64,000 nt of DNA from Sulfitobacter sabulilitoris (GTDB taxonomy: Bacteria > Pseudomonadota > Alphaproteobacteria > Rhodobacterales > Rhodobacteraceae). The notes beneath the pieces were generated by a model, which saw only the letters and a list, made by a program, of their open reading frames with translations, was not told the origin of the DNA and did no database searches. Below are positions 59,501 through 64,000 of the stretch, piece by piece. The stretch is from positions 186,001 through 250,000 of the forward strand of contig NZ_VANS01000002.1 of assembly GCF_005887615.1 (NCBI RefSeq), written 5' to 3'. Position numbers and translations under genes: made by a program. Position 1 is the stretch's first letter. Every line of letters starts with the position of its first letter.

Positions 59501-60285
59501 CACCGCACCTGCGTCGTGGCGGCCATCATCTGGTCCGCCGCCGAAATCACCTTGGCGTTCATCTCGTACCCGCGCTGCGCCTCGATCAACTCGGTCACTT
59601 CGCGCACGGCATCGACCGAGCTGTCCTCAAGATAGCCTTGCCGCAATGTGCCAAGCCCGTCTTCGCCGGGGGTCGCGACCAACGCGGGACCAGAGGCCTC
59701 GGTTTCGGAGAAGAGGTTGCTGCCTAGCGCCTCCAGCCCCTTGGCATTGGTGAACCCGGCCAAGGTGAATTGCCCCAGAAGCTGCGCCTCGGCGGCATCC
59801 ACGAAATAGGCATAGACCTCTCCCGCGGCATTGATCGACAGGCTGCGCACATCGGCGGGGATCACGATTTCGGGCGCGACCGCGTAGCCGTCGGAGGTGA
59901 CGATCAGCCCGTCGCCAGTGCGTTTGAGAGCGCCATCGCGGGTATAGGCCGACTGGCCCGACGGCAGCGTGACCTCAAGATAGCCCTTGCCGTCGATGGC
60001 GACGTCCAGGTCCGCCCCGGTGGCCGACAAGGACCCCTGCGCAAGATGCATCGACACCGCCGCCGGGCGCACGCCGAGGCCAAGTTGAACCCCCGTTGGC
60101 AATACCGTGCCGTCGTTGGCGTTGACCGTGCCCGCGCGGGTCTTTTGTTGATAATGCAGGTCGGCGAACTCGGCCCGACGCGCGTTGTAACCGGTCGTGC
60201 TCATGTTGGCGAGGTTGTTCGATATCGTCTCGACCCGCATTTGCTGGGCGCTCATTCCGGTGGCAGCGATTTTCAGGGCGCGCAT
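59500..60285 (-). CDS. flgG: Flagellar distal rod protein FlgG
   Basis: Distal rod subunit of 261 residues. The N-terminal 'MRALKIAATGMSAQQMRVETISNNLANMSTTGYNARRAEFADLHYQQ' and C-terminal 'EVTELIEAQRGYEMNAKVISAADQMMAATTQVR' are hallmark FlgG ends, with LGLGVRP in between. AAAGGAGGTG precedes the ATG, one of the strongest binding sites in the locus, matching a highly needed structural protein. Confidence 0.96.
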   Translation of the reverse strand: MRALKIAATGMSAQQMRVETISNNLANMSTTGYNARRAEFADLHYQQKTRAGTVNANDGTVLPTGVQLGLGVRPAAVSMHLAQGSLSATGADLDVAIDGKGYLEVTLPSGQSAYTRDGALKRTGDGLIVTSDGYAVAPEIVIPADVRSLSINAAGEVYAYFVDAAEAQLLGQFTLAGFTNAKGLEALGSNLFSETEASGPALVATPGEDGLGTLRQGYLEDSSVDAVREVTELIEAQRGYEMNAKVISAADQMMAATTQVR

Positions 60286-60315
60286 GGGGCACCTCCTTTG
60301 GCAATGGGGCGGGGG

Positions 60316-61029
60316 TTACTGGCTCAACGCCTTCAGGGCCTGACGCACCCGCTCATCTTCGGTTTCGAGAAAGCTTTGGCCCATTTCATAGGCACGCTGC
60401 ACTTCGATCATGCGCGCGATCTGGCCAATGGCGTTGACGTTCGAATTTTCGACCGAACCCTGGAGAACGCGTGCGATCTCCGAAGGCTCGTAGCCGGCGT
60501 CGGAGCGAAACATCACGCCATCTTCGCGGACCAGGTCGCCGGGAATGATCGGCTCCACCAGGCCCAGTTGACCCAGGGGCGTACCGCCGCTGCTGATCGT
60601 GCCGTCAGAGGAGACCGACAGGTCGGTCGCGCCCGGCGGCACGAACACCGGTGCGCCGCCTGCATCCAGCACCCGATATCCATCATAGGTAACGAGATCG
60701 CCGTTGGCGCTGGGCGAAAAGGCACCCGCGCGCGTCAAGCGCGGACCGCCGGGCGTCTCCACCAGGAAGAATGCGTCGCCCTCGATCGCGAAGTCGAAGG
60801 TGCCGCCGGTCTGGGTCAGCGCGCCCTGATCGAAGGCGGTATTGCGCACGTTGCCCTGTCCCATCGACAAAGATGCCCCGCCTTCGATCCGCTGGACATA
60901 TTCAGAGAAGATCACGCCTTCCTGTCGGTAGCCAGTGGTCGCCGCGTTGGCGATATTATTGGCCACGACGCGCATTTCACGCATCAGGCCCGACTGTCGG
61001 GTCAGCGTTGTATAGCCTGCATTTTCCAT
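60316..61029 (-). CDS. flgF: Flagellar proximal rod protein FlgF
   Basis: Rod subunit of 237 residues with N-terminal 'YTTLTRQSGLMREMRVVANNIANAATTGYRQEGVIFSEYV' and C-terminal 'GQIARMIEVQRAYEMGQSFLETEDERVRQALKALSQ'. It lies between fliQ (3 bp upstream) and flgG (30 bp downstream). The shorter middle region and the sequence FDFAIEGDAFFLVET distinguish it from FlgG. Confidence 0.94.
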   Translation of the reverse strand: MENAGYTTLTRQSGLMREMRVVANNIANAATTGYRQEGVIFSEYVQRIEGGASLSMGQGNVRNTAFDQGALTQTGGTFDFAIEGDAFFLVETPGGPRLTRAGAFSPSANGDLVTYDGYRVLDAGGAPVFVPPGATDLSVSSDGTISSGGTPLGQLGLVEPIIPGDLVREDGVMFRSDAGYEPSEIARVLQGSVENSNVNAIGQIARMIEVQRAYEMGQSFLETEDERVRQALKALSQ

Positions 61030-61032
61030 GCT

Positions 61033-61302
61033 TTATCCTCCGATGATCATCGGGATGATGCGGTTGTGAAAGAAGGACACCAGCGTCTGAGTCATGAAGC
61101 CCATAGACATCCAGAACACGAGAACGATCGCGGCCAGCTTGGGCACGAATGTCAGCGTCATTTCCTGAACCGAGGTCAGCGCCTGCACAAGGCCGATGGA
61201 CACACCCGTGATCAGGGCCGCGGTGAGGATGGGAATCGAGACCAGAACGGCGACCCACAGGCCCTGCCGCAAGGTGTCGAAAAACAGGACTTCAGTCAGC
61301 AT
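61033..61302 (-). CDS. fliQ: Flagellar export gate protein FliQ
   Basis: Small export-gate protein of 89 residues with two membrane helices (about 13-38 and 50-78). The stretch 'ILTAALITGVSIGLVQALTSVQEMTLTFVPKLAAIVLVF' is diagnostic. It is separated from its gate partners FliP and FliR/FlhA by 8-16 kb here. It starts 1 bp after the fliE stop. Confidence 0.96.
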   Translation of the reverse strand: MLTEVLFFDTLRQGLWVAVLVSIPILTAALITGVSIGLVQALTSVQEMTLTFVPKLAAIVLVFWMSMGFMTQTLVSFFHNRIIPMIIGG

Positions 61303-61303
61303 G

Positions 61304-61594
61304 TCAGACCGGCATCCGCAGAATTTCCTGGTATGCCTCGACGACCTTGTTGCGCACGGTGACCGCAGCCTCGACCGCCAGTTCGGTTTGCGCCAGCGCC
61401 TGCACCAGGGCGTGCGGATCGGCTCCGCCTATCATCGATGCCTTGGCGGTCGCCTCGCTGTGAGCGAGCGTTTGGGCGAAATCCATCGCAAACCCACCGA
61501 AGGCCGTGCCAAGCGAAGGTTTGCCCGCATCGGGTTCCGTCGCCGGGCGCGAAGCCGCGTATTTCTGTATCGCGCTGACCGCTTGCATATCCAT
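61304..61594 (-). CDS. fliE: Hook-basal body protein FliE
   Basis: Adaptor between MS ring and rod, 96 residues. The C-terminal segment 'DPHALVQALAQTELAVEAAVTVRNKVVEAYQEILRMPV' is the family signature, with AFGGFAMDFAQTLAHSEATAKASMIG before it. ATG 61594 has AAAGGAG at 7 nt; longer readings extend into flgC and lack support. Confidence 0.95.
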   Translation of the reverse strand: MDMQAVSAIQKYAASRPATEPDAGKPSLGTAFGGFAMDFAQTLAHSEATAKASMIGGADPHALVQALAQTELAVEAAVTVRNKVVEAYQEILRMPV

Positions 61595-61658
61595 TCTGGA
61601 TCTCCTTTGAGAGAAGGGGGGGCGAACGCATCGCCGCCATTGTTGAAATTCGGGATGA

Positions 61659-62051
61659 TTATCGCCGCAAGAGGTCCAGAAGCCCGCCCGACATCTTGCG
61701 GGTCTGCTCGAACATCTTGAGGTTGGCCTCATAGCTGCGCTGCGCCTCGCGCGCGTCGGCCAGTTCAATCAGCAGATCGACATTCGTGCCTTGATAGTGG
61801 CCCGTACCGTCGGCCATCGGGTGCGACGGATCAAAGACCTGTTCCAACTCGGACCTGTCCAATCGGACGGGACCGGTTTCAACCATGCTGATGCCGCGCC
61901 CGGCACCCAAGGCGGTCTCGAACGCCACTGTCTTGCGGCGATATCCCGGTGTGTCCGCGTTCGATATGTTCTCTGACAGGTGTCGCAGGCGCGTCGCCTG
62001 TGCCTTCAATCCGCTGGCGGACACGCTGAGGGCGTTCGAAAAATCGCTCAT
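61659..62051 (-). CDS. flgC: Flagellar rod protein FlgC
   Basis: Proximal rod subunit of 130 residues. The N-terminal 'ALSVSASGLKAQATRLRHLSENISNADTPGYRRK' and C-terminal 'DLLIELADAREAQRSYEANLKMFEQTRKMSGGLLDLLRR' are typical. It lies 12 bp after flgB and 64 bp before fliE. Confidence 0.95.
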   Translation of the reverse strand: MSDFSNALSVSASGLKAQATRLRHLSENISNADTPGYRRKTVAFETALGAGRGISMVETGPVRLDRSELEQVFDPSHPMADGTGHYQGTNVDLLIELADAREAQRSYEANLKMFEQTRKMSGGLLDLLRR

Positions 62052-62063
62052 TCGGTTCAGGTC

Positions 62064-62459
62064 CTATCGGCCAAGGCTGCTGCGCAGGGTGCTCAGCGCG
62101 GATTTATAGATGGCGAGGGCGCGGTCGTGCTGGCGTTTGGCGTCGATGGATTTGCGCATCTCGGTCTCAAGCGAAACGGTGTTGCCGTCGGGCGACGCTT
62201 CGCCGCTGCGGTCCGTTACCGCAATCGTCATCGCGCCTTGCGATGATGCGGTCAGGTGACGCGCGCGGGTCGTTCTCAACTGCGACGCATCGGCCGTCCC
62301 GGCCTGGGCGCGATAGCTGGCGGAAAAGCCCGGCACATCCTGCGACCGGTATCCGGGCGTGTCCGCGTTCGCGACATTCATCGAAATGACGGCCTGTTTC
62401 TGGCCGGCGTGAACGGCCATGGCGGACGACATCTTAAAGATATCTAGATTTTCAAACAT
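62064..62459 (-). CDS. flgB: Flagellar rod protein FlgB
   Basis: First rod subunit, 131 residues, with 'AVHAGQKQAVISMNVANADTPGYRSQDVPGF' near the N-terminus and the C-terminal helix 'ETEMRKSIDAKRQHDRALAIYKSALSTLRSSLGR'. ATG 62459 follows GAGGGAG. It leads the operon flgB-flgC-fliE-fliQ-flgF-flgG-flgA-flgH-fliL2 and is divergent from fliI over 81 bp, where a TTAA half-site (62493) is present. Confidence 0.95.
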   Translation of the reverse strand: MFENLDIFKMSSAMAVHAGQKQAVISMNVANADTPGYRSQDVPGFSASYRAQAGTADASQLRTTRARHLTASSQGAMTIAVTDRSGEASPDGNTVSLETEMRKSIDAKRQHDRALAIYKSALSTLRSSLGR

Positions 62460-62540
62460 CCGGGCTTCTCCCTCGTGCGGTTTCATCAAGGCTTAACTGT
62501 GATTCCTTTAAAAACGGTGAGCGACACCAGAAGGATTGCC

Positions 62541-63914
62541 ATGACCGATCTTCCCCACCTCGACGGCCTGCTGGCCGGGATAGCCACACTGACGCCGGTC
62601 AACGCCGTCGGCCGCGTCATGCGGGTGGGTGCTGGCGTCGTTCATATCGCGGGCCTCGCCGGCCAGGCGCGCATCGGCGATCTGGCCTGTATCCAGCGCC
62701 AGGACGGCCCCCTGACGGGTGAGGTCCTGCAACTGGACGGCGATCACCTGGTCTTGTTGCCCGATGCGGCACCGGATGGTGTGGCGCTCGGGGATCGCGC
62801 AACCCTGATGGCGCCCGGAATGATCGCTCCCTCCGACACGTGGATCGGGCGCGTCATCGACCCGTCGGGGCGCCCCTTGGACGGCAAGCCTTTGCTGCGC
62901 GGTCCTGTGGCACGCCCGCTGCGCGCGGACCCTCCCCCCGCTGCTGCCCGACGGGCGCTGGGACAGCGGCTGAATACCGGGATGGCGGTGACGAATACCC
63001 TGCTGCCAATCGTTCAAGGTCAGCGAATGGGGCTTTTCGCGGGGTCTGGCGTCGGCAAAAGCAGCCTGCTGGGCCATCTTGCGAAACACATGCAGGCCGA
63101 CGTCGTCGTGATCGCGCTGGTGGGTGAACGCGGTCGCGAATTGCGTCACTTCATCGAAGAGGTGCTGGGCCCCGACGGGCTGCGCCGTGCGGTCGTCGTC
63201 GCCGCGACGTCGGATCAATCGCCGCTGATCCGTCGCCGCTGTGCCTGGACCGCGATGGCGGTGGCAGAGCATTTTCGCGATCAGGGAAAGTCGGTTCTGT
63301 TCCTCGCCGACTCGATCACGCGTTTCGCCGAGGCGCACCGCGAAGTGGCCGTCGCCGCGGGCGAGGCGCCGGTTTTGCGCGGGTATCCTCCGTCAACCGC
63401 GCATCAGATCATGGCGCTGTGTGAACGCGCCGGGCCAGGCCGGTGCGGGCAGGGCGACATCACGGGCGTTTTCAGCGTTCTCGTTGCCGGGTCGGACATG
63501 GACGAACCGGTCGCCGATATCCTGCGCGGCGTGCTTGACGGCCATGTGGTCATGGACCGCGAAATCGCCGAGCGCGGGCGCTTTCCGGCCATCGACGTGT
63601 TGCGCTCAGTGTCACGCAGCCTGCCTGCGGCTGCGACGCCGTCCGAAAATGCGCTGTTGTCACAGACGCGGCGCATCCTTTCCGCCTTCGATCGAAACGC
63701 GGTAATGATCAGGGCGGGCCTTTATGCCTCGGGCAGCGATCCCGAGGTCGATCAGGCGATTGCGCTCTGGCCCGAGCTCGACGCCTACCTTGCTCGCATG
63801 GAGACGCAGAACATCGACAACAGTTTCAACCAACTCGACCTTATCCTGCGGCGGGCCAAAAGCGGGTCGATGACCGCCGGTCGCATGGCGCGGTCGGGTC
63901 GCGATGTGACATGA
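62541..63914 (+). CDS. fliI: Flagellum-specific ATPase FliI
   Basis: Hexameric export ATPase of 457 residues, homologous to F1 beta. The N-terminal domain (about 1-100) is followed by Walker A FAGSGVGKSS (about 166-175), the catalytic region VIALVGERGREL and Walker B SVLFLADSITRFAEAHREV. ATG 62541 follows AAGGA at 5-nt spacing; the longer in-frame reading has no ribosome binding site. No fliJ follows; the candidate for that role lies after flhB. Confidence 0.97.
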   Translation: MTDLPHLDGLLAGIATLTPVNAVGRVMRVGAGVVHIAGLAGQARIGDLACIQRQDGPLTGEVLQLDGDHLVLLPDAAPDGVALGDRATLMAPGMIAPSDTWIGRVIDPSGRPLDGKPLLRGPVARPLRADPPPAAARRALGQRLNTGMAVTNTLLPIVQGQRMGLFAGSGVGKSSLLGHLAKHMQADVVVIALVGERGRELRHFIEEVLGPDGLRRAVVVAATSDQSPLIRRRCAWTAMAVAEHFRDQGKSVLFLADSITRFAEAHREVAVAAGEAPVLRGYPPSTAHQIMALCERAGPGRCGQGDITGVFSVLVAGSDMDEPVADILRGVLDGHVVMDREIAERGRFPAIDVLRSVSRSLPAAATPSENALLSQTRRILSAFDRNAVMIRAGLYASGSDPEVDQAIALWPELDAYLARMETQNIDNSFNQLDLILRRAKSGSMTAGRMARSGRDVT

Positions 63915-63916
63915 TA

Positions 63917-64000
63917 TTAGACAGCGGATCGGCCGTTGCCCGGATCCAACTGCGGTAAAAAAAAAGCGGCCAAAAGCGCGATCAGGACTGCAATAGCATC
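63917..64000 (-). CDS. 3' end of a minus-strand gene, possible membrane protein
   Basis: On the minus strand the frame is open from the window edge to TAA at 63917-63919, giving 27 residues. They include a hydrophobic run (AIAVLIALLAAFFLP) and end QLDPGNGRSAV. This looks like a C-terminal membrane helix with a short tail. A run of nine T on this strand is in the coding part. It would be convergent to fliI with a 2-bp gap. The piece is too short to identify. Confidence 0.35.
   Translation of the reverse strand, partial: DAIAVLIALLAAFFLPQLDPGNGRSAV

Noticed and set aside
62493-62511. Full CtrA box between flgB and fliI
   Set aside because: Two TTAA halves are present but 11 bp apart rather than 7, so only a half-site is supported.
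63956-63964. Nine-A run after fliI as an intrinsic terminator
   Set aside because: For a plus-strand terminator a T-tract after a hairpin is needed; only an A-tract is present, with no adjacent stable stem on either strand.

Overview
The window reads as one contiguous chromosomal segment of a high-GC alphaproteobacterium, most likely a member of the Rhodobacterales/Roseobacter group. Support for this is the flagellar gene order (motB-flgE-flgK-flgL-flgI, then fliP-fliN-fliH-fliF, fliL ... motA ... flhA-fliR-flhB ... flgB, fliI), an SltF-type transglycosylase inside the flagellar locus, CtrA-like boxes (TTAA-N7-TTAA) in front of motility genes, and tightly packed genes with many 1-4 bp start/stop overlaps. 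No rRNA, tRNA, CRISPR array, phage or insertion sequence was seen.

Left part (1-37 kb), housekeeping and envelope genes. The window opens inside polA, followed by an NhaC-type antiporter, a minus-strand SDR-hydroxypyruvate isomerase pair and a DUF1285 gene. A four-gene operon follows (MoxR ATPase, DUF58 protein, BatA/DUF4159 membrane protein, second membrane protein with VWA/GATase-like regions). Convergent to it is the periplasmic peptidoglycan/defence pair pbpC and alpha-2-macroglobulin. A CtrA-box-preceded hybrid histidine kinase, yaaA, recQ, yggT, a thioesterase, a UMF1-type MFS transporter, mepA, an esterase-like phytase-family protein, a queuosine-precursor transporter, arfB, an EamA permease, the nicotinamide salvage genes pncA and pncB, trhO and another MFS transporter complete this half.

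Right part (37-64 kb), a nearly complete flagellar locus. It holds stator genes (motA, motB, motE-like), rod/hook/junction genes (flgB, C, F, G, E, K, L), P and L rings (flgI, flgH, flgA), the MS ring (fliF), FliN, the export apparatus (fliP, fliQ, fliR, flhA, flhB, fliH, fliI and a FliJ candidate), fliE, two FliL-family genes and sltF. Two less understood members are a 771-residue exported helical-repeat protein after motA and a Wzx-like flippase between flgI and fliP. FliG, FliM, FlgD, FliK and flagellin are not in the window.

The most unusual element is a 0.2-kb transcript-like unit at 30.9-31.13 kb. It has a 16-nt perfect complement of the typical 16S rRNA 3' tail as its ribosome binding site, that site can be hidden in a hairpin, it precedes an 18-codon ORF, and a strong intrinsic terminator follows. 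It lies just upstream of arfB, a ribosome-rescue gene.
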